64,000 nucleotides of DNA from positions 9,663,717 through 9,727,716 of the forward strand of contig NZ_AP018290.1 of NCBI RefSeq assembly GCF_002368415.1, written 5' to 3'. Positions within the stretch are counted from its first letter, which is position 1, and the number at the start of each line of letters is the position of its first letter. The notes under the pieces were generated by a model, which was given only the letters and a program-made list of their open reading frames with translations, made no database searches and was not told the DNA's origin. Below are positions 37,157 through 45,776 of this stretch, piece after piece. The position numbers and the translations under genes were made by a program. The DNA comes from Calothrix sp. NIES-4105 (GTDB taxonomy: Bacteria; Cyanobacteriota; Cyanobacteriia; Cyanobacteriales; Nostocaceae).

Positions 37157-40100
37157 ATGTTTAGAAGAATTAAAATTGGTACAAAAATTGGCGCCGGATT
37201 TGGAGCAATATTAGCTGTTGTGACTGGTATTGGCTTTATTACATATCGAACTACGAATAATTTAGTCGAAAATGCAACCTGGCAAGCTCATAGTTATGAA
37301 GTGTTGGGTGAATTGAAAAATTTAAATTTGCAGTTACAATCTGCGGAAGCATCACAGCGCGCGTTTATTGTTACTGGTGAACAGCGTTCGTTAGAACCTT
37401 TTGATGGAGCTATTAAAAATTTAGATAATAGTTTACTAAATCTACGTAAATTGACATCGGATAACCGTCAACAGCAAAGCCTTATTAGTAAGTTAGAACT
37501 TTTAATCCCTCAACGGGTAGATATTATTAGAGATCGAGTTTCGTTACGTAGAGCGCAAGGATTTGAACAAGCAAGGCAGGAGATTCTTTCAGACCGAGGT
37601 AGAGAGATAACAACCCAGATTAGGAGTGTAATAGCTGAAATAGAAAAAGATGAAAGAAATATATTAAATTTTCGTTCTAGAAATACGCAAAAGTCTACAG
37701 AACAAGCATTCAATGCGATTTGGATAGGCGTACCTTCTATAATTTTACTATTGATTTTAATTGTTATTTATTTAAATCGAGAAATTTCTCATCCTTTACG
37801 CGAACTTTCTGCACAAACAGCTGCACTTGCTGATGGAGATTTATCAGTAAGTATCCGTGATAACAAACGTGAAGATGAAGTCGGGATGCTGGTCAAAGCA
37901 TTTAACCGGATGGTTGTTAATTTACGCGAAAAAACAAGATACAGCGACCAACAAACTTGGTTAAAGTCAAATTTAGCTAAGTTTTCCCAACTGCTACAAG
38001 GACAGCGCAATTTAGCAACAGTTGCTAAAATTATCCTTAGCGAACTGGCGCCGCTTGTAGGCGCCCAACAAGGTGTTTTATATTTAAAAGATACTGATAG
38101 CGAACCACCTGTATTGATTTTACTAGGTAGCTATGCGTACCAGGAAAGAAAGAATCTCTCAAATAGATATCAGTTGGGAGAAGGGTTGGTAGGACAATGC
38201 GCGTTAGAGAAGCAAAGAATATTACTAACGAATATTCCTGATGACTATATTCAAATTAGTTCAGGTTTAGGAGAAGCAAAACCTAAAAATATTATAGTAT
38301 TGCCGATATTATTTGAGTCGGAAGTAACGGCAGTAATTGAATTAGCATCGTTTCAAAAATTTAAGACAATACATCTAACACTGTTAGACGAATTGTGCGA
38401 GACTTTAGGTGCAGTTTTAAATGCCATAGCATCAGATATTCGCACAGTTGAGTTACTTAAACAGTCGCAAGCATTAGCAGAATTACTGCAAAACCAGCAA
38501 GGGGAACTTCAAGAAAGTAATGAAAGGTTAGCAGAAAAAACAGAAACATTACAAGCATCTGAAGAACTTTTACAGCAACAGCAGCAAGAGTTGCAGCAGT
38601 CAAATGAAGAATTACAACAGCTTAATACTGAGTTAGAGAAAAAAGCCGAACTGCTGGAATTACAAAAGCAAGAAGTAGAAACCAAAAATAACCAACTTGA
38701 AGAAGCACGGCAATCTTTAGAAACGCAAGCTGCAGAATTAGAGCTTTCATCTAAATATAAATCTCAGTTTCTCGCTAACATGTCGCATGAATTGCGAACT
38801 CCTCTTAATAGCTTATTAATTATGGCTAAACTTTTAGCTGAAAACAGTGAAGGAAATCTTACCTCAAAGCAAATTGAATATAGCACTACTATTTATGGCG
38901 CCGGAAACGATTTATTAGGGTTAATCAACGACATTTTAGACTTGGCAAAAATCGAATCTGGTACAATGTCATTTGATTATTATGCCTTACCATTGGTCGA
39001 ACTCAAGCATTATTTAGAACGTACATTTAAACAGCTTGCACAAAGTAAAGGCTTAAACTTTGTCCTTGATTTTGCATCGAATCTTCCATCAAGCATTGAC
39101 ACTGACGCAAAACGACTACAACAAGTTCTCAAAAACTTACTTGCGAATGCTTTCAAATTTACAGAACAAGGTGAAGTGCGTCTCACGGTAAATTTCGCTT
39201 CGCACGGTTGGAGTCCTGGTAATGAAACTTTAAATCAATCTAGTTCAGTTATTGCTTTTAGTGTCACTGATACAGGTATTGGTATAGCACCCGAAAAGCA
39301 AAAGATAATTTTTGAAGCATTCCAACAAGCTGATGGTAGCACTAACCGTAAACACGGTGGTACTGGTTTAGGTTTATCGATTAGTCGTGAAATCGCGCGT
39401 TTGTTTGATGGCGAAATTAATTTATCAAGTCATTTAGGCGAAGGCAGTACTTTTACACTTTACTTACCTATAAATAGGAATAGTGCTGAGTCAAGAAACA
39501 GTGCTGAGTCAAGAAACAGTGCTGAGTTGAAAGTGCTGAGTGCTGAGTCAAGAAATAGTGCTGAGTTAAATAAAAGTGCTAATTTGAATAATGGTGCCGA
39601 ACAAAACTCAAAACTCAGCACTCAGCACTCAGCACTCAGCACTCCTTACTCCTCACTCAGCACTCCTCACTCCTCACTCAGCACTCAGCACTCAGCACTC
39701 AGCACTCCTTACTCATCAATATTTGATGATAGAAAAAATATTCAACCAGGCGAATATGTTTTATTAATTATTGAAGATGATATAACTTTCGCGCGTATTA
39801 TACACGAGATGGCGCAAGAGCATGGTTTTAAGAGTGTGATTGCTCAAAATGGTAATAGTGGAATATCTCTTGCCCGTCAAATTAAACCTTCAGCAATTTT
39901 ATTAGATATTGATTTACCGGGAATTGATGGGTGGATGGTGTTGGATAGATTGAAGCACGATGTAAATACGCGCCATATTCCTGTACATGTAATGACAGTT
40001 GAAGATGGAAAACAGCGGAGTTTGCAGCAAGGTGCAATGGCGTATTTACAAAAACCTGTCACTCGAGAAGAAATAAGCAATGCTTTAAACGCAATTAAAG

Positions 40101-40930
40101 TTTTTGTTGACCGACGAATCAAATATTTACTTGTTGCCGAAGACGATGCAATACAGCGTCAAAGTATCATCGAACTTATTGGTGATGGTGATGGGGATAT
40201 TAAAATTACTGGTGTCGGTACAGCCGAAGAAGCTTTAGCAGCAATTCGTGCCCGACGTTTTGATTGTATGGTTCTCGATTTGGGATTGCCTGATATGAAT
40301 GGGTTTAAACTAATTGAACGTATTAAAAAGCAAGAAAATGGCGAAGCTTTACCTATTATTATTTATACAGGTAGAGAAATTACTTCTTCAGAAGAAGTTG
40401 AATTAAGGCGAATGGCGGAGACAATCATTATTAAAGATGTTAATTCTCCCGAAAGACTGCTTGCCGAAACTTCGTTATTCTTGCATCGAGTTCAAGCATC
40501 CTTACCTCCTACAAAGCAACAAATCCTTGAAAAATTACAATCAAGTGACAGTATTCTTGCGAATAAAAAAGTTTTGATTGTAGACGACGACGTTCGCAAT
40601 ATTTTCGCGCTAACTGGTTTGCTTGAAAAGTACAATATGCAAGTATTATACGCTGAAAATGGCAAGGAAGCTATCGAAGTATTGCAACAAAATCCCGACA
40701 TTAATATTATCCTTATGGATATAATGATGCCTGAAATGGATGGTTACGAAACTACTCAACAAATTCGTCAAAATCATCAATTTAAATCTTTACCAATTAT
40801 CGCTCTCACTGCTAAAGCTATGCAAGACGACCGCGAAAAATGTATAAGATCTGGCGCCTCTGATTATATTACCAAGCCAGTTGACACCGAACAGCTACTC
40901 TCGCTATTAAGAGTATGGTTGTACAATTAA
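37157..40930 (+). CDS. CHASE3-HAMP-GAF hybrid histidine kinase with three receiver domains (1257 aa)
   Basis: Domain order: first membrane helix (about 11-33), CHASE3-like extracellular helical sensor (LQLQSAEASQRAFIVTGEQR), second membrane helix (about 190-207), HAMP (LSAQTAALADGDLSVSI), GAF (about 280-425, GVLYLKDTDSEPPVLILLGS), a long coiled coil, HisKA with SHELRTPLNSLL (His544), HATPase to about 775 (GIGIAPEKQKIIFEAFQ, HGGTGLGLSIS). Then a low-complexity linker (775-855) and three receivers with phospho-Asp motifs ILLDIDLPGIDGW, CMVLDLGLPDMNGF and IILMDIMMPEMDGY. It is a membrane sensor of the barA/phosphorelay type with no output domain; partners are elsewhere. The linker is made from an expanded DNA repeat (see 39479). 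Confidence 0.92.
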   Translation: MFRRIKIGTKIGAGFGAILAVVTGIGFITYRTTNNLVENATWQAHSYEVLGELKNLNLQLQSAEASQRAFIVTGEQRSLEPFDGAIKNLDNSLLNLRKLTSDNRQQQSLISKLELLIPQRVDIIRDRVSLRRAQGFEQARQEILSDRGREITTQIRSVIAEIEKDERNILNFRSRNTQKSTEQAFNAIWIGVPSIILLLILIVIYLNREISHPLRELSAQTAALADGDLSVSIRDNKREDEVGMLVKAFNRMVVNLREKTRYSDQQTWLKSNLAKFSQLLQGQRNLATVAKIILSELAPLVGAQQGVLYLKDTDSEPPVLILLGSYAYQERKNLSNRYQLGEGLVGQCALEKQRILLTNIPDDYIQISSGLGEAKPKNIIVLPILFESEVTAVIELASFQKFKTIHLTLLDELCETLGAVLNAIASDIRTVELLKQSQALAELLQNQQGELQESNERLAEKTETLQASEELLQQQQQELQQSNEELQQLNTELEKKAELLELQKQEVETKNNQLEEARQSLETQAAELELSSKYKSQFLANMSHELRTPLNSLLIMAKLLAENSEGNLTSKQIEYSTTIYGAGNDLLGLINDILDLAKIESGTMSFDYYALPLVELKHYLERTFKQLAQSKGLNFVLDFASNLPSSIDTDAKRLQQVLKNLLANAFKFTEQGEVRLTVNFASHGWSPGNETLNQSSSVIAFSVTDTGIGIAPEKQKIIFEAFQQADGSTNRKHGGTGLGLSISREIARLFDGEINLSSHLGEGSTFTLYLPINRNSAESRNSAESRNSAELKVLSAESRNSAELNKSANLNNGAEQNSKLSTQHSALSTPYSSLSTPHSSLSTQHSALSTPYSSIFDDRKNIQPGEYVLLIIEDDITFARIIHEMAQEHGFKSVIAQNGNSGISLARQIKPSAILLDIDLPGIDGWMVLDRLKHDVNTRHIPVHVMTVEDGKQRSLQQGAMAYLQKPVTREEISNALNAIKVFVDRRIKYLLVAEDDAIQRQSIIELIGDGDGDIKITGVGTAEEALAAIRARRFDCMVLDLGLPDMNGFKLIERIKKQENGEALPIIIYTGREITSSEEVELRRMAETIIIKDVNSPERLLAETSLFLHRVQASLPPTKQQILEKLQSSDSILANKKVLIVDDDVRNIFALTGLLEKYNMQVLYAENGKEAIEVLQQNPDINIILMDIMMPEMDGYETTQQIRQNHQFKSLPIIALTAKAMQDDREKCIRSGASDYITKPVDTEQLLSLLRVWLYN
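39479..39720. repeat. In-frame tandem and inverted AGTGCTGAGT / ACTCAGCACT repeat array
   Basis: In the left part AGTGCTGAGTCAAGAAA recurs; the right part is dense in ACTCAGCACTC and ACTCCTCACTC. The two halves are reverse complements, so the RNA or single strand can fold into a long hairpin. All of it stays in frame within the hybrid kinase, encoding Ser/Asn/Ala-rich repeats such as NSAESRNSAESR and LSTQHSALSTP. Confidence 0.85.
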
Positions 40931-40954
40931 AGTTAGTAAATTACACATTCAACT

Positions 40955-40979
40955 GTAGGGTGGGCACTGCCCACCTTAC
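40955..40979. repeat. GTAGGGTGGGCA hairpin repeat, also at 57269
   Basis: GTAGGGTGGGCA and TGCCCACCTTAC form a 12-bp stem with a single-base loop. The same palindrome, in the other orientation, is at 57269-57293. It lies 25 bp after the hybrid kinase stop and is a candidate terminator. Confidence 0.6.
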
Positions 40980-41073
40980 TAATTAGATGTGATAACATAT
41001 AATTGGGAAAAAGGTAAAACGCGCGTGTCAACCATTGTCACTTACAAGTTTACACATTTAAGTGAAAAATAAC

Positions 41074-41630
41074 ATGGGCAATAATGTAATAGAAGTTACT
41101 GGAATAAGCGAACCTCTGCTAAAGCTTATTGATGAGCGAGTTGGTTCAAAAGGCGGCGACAGAGCCGCATACGTTCGATTACCCCTAATATTTCAGGTAA
41201 CGAAGATACAAAAGCCGTACAAGGGGTTTTTGATACTTTAGGTAAGATAACATGGGATTCGTTCGTTGATTCTCGTCTACCGTTGCTGAGGTTGCCTCTT
41301 GATGTAAAACAAGCATTGCTTATTGGGTAAATAGAGTATACAAAAGCCTGTGCTATAGCTAAAGTAAAAGATGACGAAGCGCGCTTTGCACTACTTGAGA
41401 AAGCAATTAATGAAGATTTATCATTTGCTAAAATCAAGGAATTAATTCAACAACTCGATAAACAGAAGCCAAAAAAAGAGGCGCCTTTGGATAAAGTTTT
41501 TAGTACTAGATGTATAGATATTAGTAAACGTTTCAAGGGTACTAAGATATTGTCTGATGCAAAAAAACGTAAGAGGTTAGAAAAATTACTAAGTGAAATT
41601 GAAAACCTGCTTTCTACACCGGAAGCGTGA
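41074..41630 (+). pseudogene. Plasmid-type ParB-like partition gene, frameshifted and with a stop
   Basis: The first frame gives a short N-terminal block, VIEVTGISEPLLKLIDERVG then GGDRAAYVR, resembling the ribbon-helix-helix-like head of cyanobacterial partition proteins. After a frameshift near 41170 a second frame reads ISGNEDTKAVQGVFDTLGKI and the ParB/KorB-type helix-turn-helix LLRLPLDVKQALLIG, a TAA stop at about 41329, then IEYTKACAIAKVKDDEARFA and a basic C-terminus to 41630. The ParB nuclease-like N-terminal domain is missing. It is a relic of a plasmid or integrated element; no parA is adjacent. Confidence 0.65.
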
Positions 41631-41836
41631 ATTATATATTACAACAAAGCGTAAAAGTTGATATTGCGTTATTGCCCAAATCCCCAAAAAAGGGGAATTC
41701 AGTTTTTATAAGGGTTTTAGCCACTTATGCGGCTTCCGAGTTGTTGTAAAACTCGGCGCCACCAGAAAAATTCTAAAAGTTCCACCATTGGTGAAACTTT
41801 TGATATTGATACATATATACGTGTAGGCTTTAGGAG

Positions 41837-42100
41837 TTATTCTGAGAGAATTCTAACTGACGAGATAGTATCGTTATAGATACCACCACGGGTTATTGCA
41901 AGATTAGGATATTCACCTGGTCCAAGTATTATAGTACGACCGTGAAAGTCGGGATGCTCCCAAACTTGCCATGTACCAGATATTACTTTAACTGATGTAA
42001 TTATGTCGTTCCAAAAATCTCTGACATGTGCTAAATCTTGCTTAAAAATACCAACTTTTCCGCAAAAGCAGCCATTATTAAATACTTGCATTTCAGCCAT
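41837..42100 (-). CDS. Beta/gamma-crystallin domain protein (87 aa)
   Basis: Two Greek-key motifs: AEMQVFNNGCFCGKVGIF, with NDIITSVKV as the first calcium-binding N/D-N/D-x-x-S/T-S motif, and WQVWEHPDFHGRTIILGPGE with NDTISSVRI as the second. Both signatures are intact, so calcium binding is expected. It is a small cytoplasmic protein; microbial betagamma-crystallins bind Ca2+ and often accompany stress or sporulation, but no specific role is known here. I start at ATG 42100 with AGGAGAAATA directly upstream; the longer frame from 42151 has only a basic, unlikely extension. Confidence 0.85.
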   Translation of the reverse strand: MAEMQVFNNGCFCGKVGIFKQDLAHVRDFWNDIITSVKVISGTWQVWEHPDFHGRTIILGPGEYPNLAITRGGIYNDTISSVRILSE

Positions 42101-42213
42101 TATTTCTCCTGATTTTTTCTTCTTAATGGTTAATAGATGCATATAAATCAACTTATGCTCTTAGTTGACAATTTCAGGGTAAAATACTTTAAGGGACGCG
42201 CACGGTGCTTAAA

Positions 42214-42642
42214 CTAATTCTTTTTTATAACTATTGTATTTGCTATTCTATCTCCTAACCTCTGTCTTTTTTTTGAAAAGATAAAAATTAAATCAATTAG
42301 TCCTAAAGAAGATAAAAATAAATTGCGAATAAATGACTGCATAATCGTGCAAGGTCTTTTTGATACCGCATCTACTACTGATATTCCCATAGCTTGTTTA
42401 CCTAAACTTTGTCCCTCATTCAATGCATCTGAAAAGAAGCGATAGAAGATTGCTAAAATAAAACTAATGCCAACTAATGATTTTGGAAAACCAGTTACCT
42501 TTGATAAATAAGACGTTGAAAAATAAAACAAATAAAAAATCAAGTAAATTATAATAAAATCAAGTATATGGGCAGATAATCTTTGGTTAAGTGTAGCCAA
42601 TTTTACATATTGTTTCTGAGTGTATAAATTATAGCTTTTCAT
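42214..42642 (-). CDS. RDD family membrane protein (142 aa)
   Basis: RDD family: Arg in LNQRLSAHILDFIII with the Asp of the first membrane helix, a second helix at about residues 55-70, the loop DALNEGQSLGKQAMGISVV and the closing RQRLGDRIANTIVIKK with the conserved Arg-x-Gly-Asp. Three membrane spans in total, the normal size. RDD proteins are small membrane proteins, some proposed as transporters or Na+/H+ antiporter-like; no specific role is supported. There is no strong Shine-Dalgarno. It is followed by a 600-bp gap that has only hairpins. Confidence 0.8.
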   Translation of the reverse strand: MKSYNLYTQKQYVKLATLNQRLSAHILDFIIIYLIFYLFYFSTSYLSKVTGFPKSLVGISFILAIFYRFFSDALNEGQSLGKQAMGISVVDAVSKRPCTIMQSFIRNLFLSSLGLIDLIFIFSKKRQRLGDRIANTIVIKKN

Positions 42643-42840
42643 ATTTATTCATGTCAGGTGAGTGAATTTATATATACATAGGCGCCAGTCACTGGTATGT
42701 ATGCAGTCGCGCAAGTTCGGCGCCCTTGTACCCGGCTCTCTAGTAGCATTGGAACAGAAAACCGAGTTAATCCGTGCTACATTAATACTACAGAATTTAT
42801 CAAGCACTGATTAGCGATTTCATCTGTCATAGGCATAAAT

Positions 42841-42879
42841 AAAAACCCCGACTATATCTTACTTGAAGTCAGGGTTTTT
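42841..42879. terminator. AAAAACCCCGACT ... AGTCAGGGTTTTT hairpin
   Basis: A 13-bp stem with one mismatch and a 13-base loop, flanked by A and T runs on opposite sides, thus usable in both directions. It stands in the 42643-43243 gap, where no tRNA or gene is recognisable. Confidence 0.65.
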
Positions 42880-43130
42880 GGTGGAGAGGCGCCTAAAGAG
42901 CGATATTAGAGGTTGAGGCGCCTTGTTTACTCAAAGAATAAGGCGCGCTAAAATCAGTGCATCTACTCAACCAACTTCTTTGATTACGTATAGCAATTTG
43001 ATACCATAGCCAATTAAAGGAATTTTCCTCACGTTGAATTTGAATAAGTCGTTGTTTCTCTTCTAGGAACTGCTTTGTTACATTTTTGATAAAGATAAAA
43101 ACTTATATTCCAAGGCGCCCCAAAACCGCC

Positions 43131-43166
43131 CAACCCGCCGCACCATTCGCGTGGTGCGGCGGGTTG
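43131..43166. terminator. Perfect 15-bp GC-rich hairpin after the 43244 gene
   Basis: CAACCCGCCGCACCA and TGGTGCGGCGGGTTG pair perfectly around TTCGCG. On the minus strand it follows the stop at 43244 by 78 bases and is trailed by GGGCGGTTTTGGGG. It is the most GC-rich structure in the window, probably a terminator or a REP-type element. Confidence 0.6.
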
Positions 43167-43243
43167 CGGTATTTTGAAATAACTAGTTAAATTCTACTCG
43201 CGTGAAAGCGTATTTTTTGTCATAAGGAAATTAATTTATTAAC

Positions 43244-43672
43244 CTATCTATATAGCAAACGATTTAATATAGCTTGTCCGGAAGGATGGTATACTTCAAA
43301 ACGAATAGTATTTGATTGCTGTGGTCGGTAAGTAACTCGATAAGTATATCCATCTTTTTTCCAGGTGTAGATTTGACGATTTTTATTGCCAGATTTTGTA
43401 AATGTTCTGCTGGCAATAGATTGCTGTGTTTTTACATGGGTGCGCTCAAAAACATATTCCCCTCCACTATAACTAAGATGAACACCCCATGTATTATCTT
43501 TAAAATAACCGCTTGGGTAATCAAAATTACTTGCAGCAATTAAATTGGCTTTAGCGCCATATGATTGATAGTTGTTAACTCGCTCAACTGCAACTGCACT
43601 ATTTATATTGGTCATAGGTGCGAGTGCTAATGTTGTACAAAAAAGACCGAAAAATATACCACGAGCGTTCAT
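43244..43672 (-). CDS. Small secreted protein (142 aa), hypothetical
   Basis: Signal peptide MNARGIFFGLFCTTLALAPM, cleavage near AVAVE. The mature part is beta-rich with regular Tyr/Trp/Arg strands: WGVHLSYSGGEYVFERTH, NRQIYTWKKDGYTYRVTYRP and IRFEVYHPSGQAILN. It shares general style with the secreted protein at 31975 but no clear homology. AAGGAAAAGCAA precedes the ATG at 43672. Function unknown. Upstream, the 43673-44113 gap contains two GGCGCC sites and no gene. Confidence 0.6.
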   Translation of the reverse strand: MNARGIFFGLFCTTLALAPMTNINSAVAVERVNNYQSYGAKANLIAASNFDYPSGYFKDNTWGVHLSYSGGEYVFERTHVKTQQSIASRTFTKSGNKNRQIYTWKKDGYTYRVTYRPQQSNTIRFEVYHPSGQAILNRLLYR

Positions 43673-44113
43673 TTGCTTTTCCTTGATTATGAAATAATTT
43701 GGTAATAAGAGAGTTGTTTGTCTCGACTATACTTTTAGACACGGACGAAAAAATTAGTTTATGCACTCAAGAAAGATGAAATCTGACAATTTTTAGGTAA
43801 ATATAGTCAGATTGAGCAATTGAAGAGTTAAGAACGGCGCCGCAAAGCAAATGTACTAAAAAATTGGCGCCGTTTCTCTAATTTAAGATAAATCCAATTT
43901 GCTTTTAGCTTTGTATATCTGATGAAAGTCTGCTGAAAGCTAACCCTGTTTTCTGCGCGCCGGTTCTCTCGCCTTCGATATATTCAATATAATACTAATA
44001 GTTGTGGTTACAACAGTTACGCTTATAGTAGTTACTTACCTAACAGATGGCTGGTAATAAGTAAGACTGATGGTTATACTACTGTTAGTGTGATACTAGA
44101 TTGAATATCCCTT

Positions 44114-44335
44114 ATGGAACCGATAAAAATTATGTTCAGATTAAAAGAAATGCGAACTAAAAAAGAAATTTCACAAAATGAGTTAGCGCGTTTATGTGAG
44201 ATGTCAGTAACGAATATTCAAAAATATGAACAGCAAAAAATGAAAAGCATACCGTTTGATACACTTGCTTTGTTTTGCTCAATACTCCACTGTCAACCGG
44301 GTGATTTATTTGAAAAAGTGGAGATGACAAAATGA
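44114..44335 (+). CDS. XRE-family helix-turn-helix regulator (73 aa)
   Basis: A minimal Cro/C1-type domain: FRLKEMRTKKEISQNELARL then CEMSVTNIQKYEQQK (recognition helix) and IPFDTLALFCSILHCQPGDL. Size is typical for stand-alone XRE proteins encoded with phage or plasmid genes or as antitoxins. ATG at 44114, with a second ATG at 44132. Behind it lie only fragments: a nine-codon frame and, from about 44386, APTTEQLKTFFHICVQASNL without a start. This suggests debris of a small mobile region together with the ParB-like pseudogene (inference). Confidence 0.75.
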   Translation: MEPIKIMFRLKEMRTKKEISQNELARLCEMSVTNIQKYEQQKMKSIPFDTLALFCSILHCQPGDLFEKVEMTK

Positions 44336-44559
44336 ATAACATGGAAACCGAACTAAAATAATTAATAAGGATGTAAATCAAAACCAGTGCGCCTACCACA
44401 GAACAGTTAAAAACCTTTTTTCATATATGTGTACAAGCAAGTAATCTATTAAGAAATATTGAATTAACGCGCTGACGATACACGTACACAGAGAATCTTT
44501 GTTTTAGTCGGTAATTAAATTGAAGTAGAAATTTTAAGTAACGGCGAGGAATTAATCAG

Positions 44560-44691
44560 ATGAGTAATACTAACTATCAACAGTTAACAGTAGTTGAACT
44601 AAGAAATTATGTTAAACAACATCCTGAAGATGAAGACGCTTTTCAGTACTACCGCGCGTATTGTACGAGCGAAACCGGGTGTTGTCGTTAG
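44560..44691 (+). CDS. DUF6887-like small protein, probably frameshifted (43 aa)
   Basis: GAGGA stands ten bases before the ATG at 44560. The first 30 residues, NYQQLTVVELRNYVKQHPED followed by EDAFQYY, look like the DUF6887 group of cyanobacterial small proteins. After that the frame ends quickly (TSETGCCR), while the next frame stays open as IVRAKPGVVVSTPEQSLFNF to a TGA at about 44777, which may be the original continuation. I cannot verify the shift without homologs. Confidence 0.45.
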   Translation: MSNTNYQQLTVVELRNYVKQHPEDEDAFQYYRAYCTSETGCCR

Positions 44692-44801
44692 TACACCAGA
44701 ACAATCACTCTTCAATTTCAAAAAAGAATACAAGCCAAACAACACACTGACCGTGAGTGATAATATGCATTCTTGACTGCTATATATAAGAGTATTTGTT
44801 G

Positions 44802-44823
44802 GGTTGGGTTCCTCCACCCAACC
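44802..44823. terminator. GGTTGGGT ... ACCCAACC hairpin before the glycan operon end
   Basis: An 8-bp perfect stem, eight bases past the stop of the last glycosyltransferase gene at 44831. The same type (TTGGGTTT...ACCCAACC) is at about 56817-56850. Confidence 0.5.
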
Positions 44824-44830
44824 TACGAAC

Positions 44831-45772
44831 TTATAGCTTTGTTTTAATTTGCCGAAGTTGGTTTTTGAAGTTATCTACTGTTTTCTGCCACTGATTTTTC
44901 TGAATAGGCGCCGGAAAGTAAGCGGGTGGTAATTCAGGGTTAAGATTACGGTAGTATTCCCAAGTTTCCCAGTAAGGACAACCGGGTTGAATACGAATAC
45001 CTGCCCAGTGTAAATATTGTAGTTGCTGGTTTACAGTTGGGTCGATTAGTATATTACCTTGCCCTTGTTTTAATTGAAAGTGTGGTGTACCTGCCCAGTT
45101 ACCAGGCGCCTGTCCAGATCGACGCACTATGTTAAAGCGGTTTTTGATACGCTTTAATAACATGTAGTTAATAATTGGTTGGTCAGAAGTTTTCTCTGTA
45201 AAATCGAAATATTCAGGATGTTCTGCACATTCGGTAAATACTTCGTACAAGTCTTGTTCGGATACGAGATTTTTCTTGGAACCCCAAAACCCACCGTTGA
45301 ATATATCTTTGACTTCTTCTTGTGTAAATACTTTGTCTTCAAAGACTTTAGTTGAGAATACGTTTTTTATACCGCCTAAATGTTGGTAGTCGCAGTTGAT
45401 AAAGTCTGTGTGTGCCAAGTAATTAAGGTTATCGGCGATTTTTTCAAAGACTACTATATCTGTGTCAATGTATAAAAACTCATCAAACTGTCCAAACCAA
45501 CAAGCTTGCTTGCGAAACTGGTTTGGACGCGCGAAAAACTTGCCACCAAATGTTTCATGCAATTTATTTGATAAACGGTCGATAAATTCTAAGTCTTCAT
45601 AAACCGTTACACCATAATAGCGATTGAGCGTATCGGCTATATTATGATAATTATCATCATATGGAATCATCACAATTGGTGTATGTGTGTCGTGTAACCT
45701 AATGCTGTTGAGCAAAGCGATAGCATGGTCTATGACTTTATCGTTCGCAATTATATATATTCCGCGCGTCAT
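44831..45772 (-). CDS. Cyanobacterial GT-A type glycosyltransferase, paralog 1 (313 aa)
   Basis: Begins RGIYIIANDKVIDHAIALLN and has the nucleotide-sugar/metal motif in FDEFLYIDTDIVVF (DTD as DxD). Further blocks are FNGGFWGSKKNL and NYMLLKRIKNRFNIV, then QYLHWAGI near the C-terminus, a layout like GT8/glycogenin-type retaining transferases. I recall paired cyanobacterial genes of this kind named Npun_R2821/Npun_R2822 family. It is the last gene of the polysaccharide operon, four bases after its paralog. It probably adds one sugar in surface glycan synthesis; donor and acceptor unknown. Confidence 0.75.
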   Translation of the reverse strand: MTRGIYIIANDKVIDHAIALLNSIRLHDTHTPIVMIPYDDNYHNIADTLNRYYGVTVYEDLEFIDRLSNKLHETFGGKFFARPNQFRKQACWFGQFDEFLYIDTDIVVFEKIADNLNYLAHTDFINCDYQHLGGIKNVFSTKVFEDKVFTQEEVKDIFNGGFWGSKKNLVSEQDLYEVFTECAEHPEYFDFTEKTSDQPIINYMLLKRIKNRFNIVRRSGQAPGNWAGTPHFQLKQGQGNILIDPTVNQQLQYLHWAGIRIQPGCPYWETWEYYRNLNPELPPAYFPAPIQKNQWQKTVDNFKNQLRQIKTKL

Positions 45773-45776
45773 AATA

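Noticed and set aside
39479-39720. CRISPR-like array
   Set aside because: The repeats are short, contiguous and in frame inside a coding gene, with no unique spacers and no cas genes.
42643-43243. tRNA or small RNA gene near the GTCAGGGTTTTT hairpin
   Set aside because: No cloverleaf or T-arm motif could be traced; only terminator-like hairpins are present.
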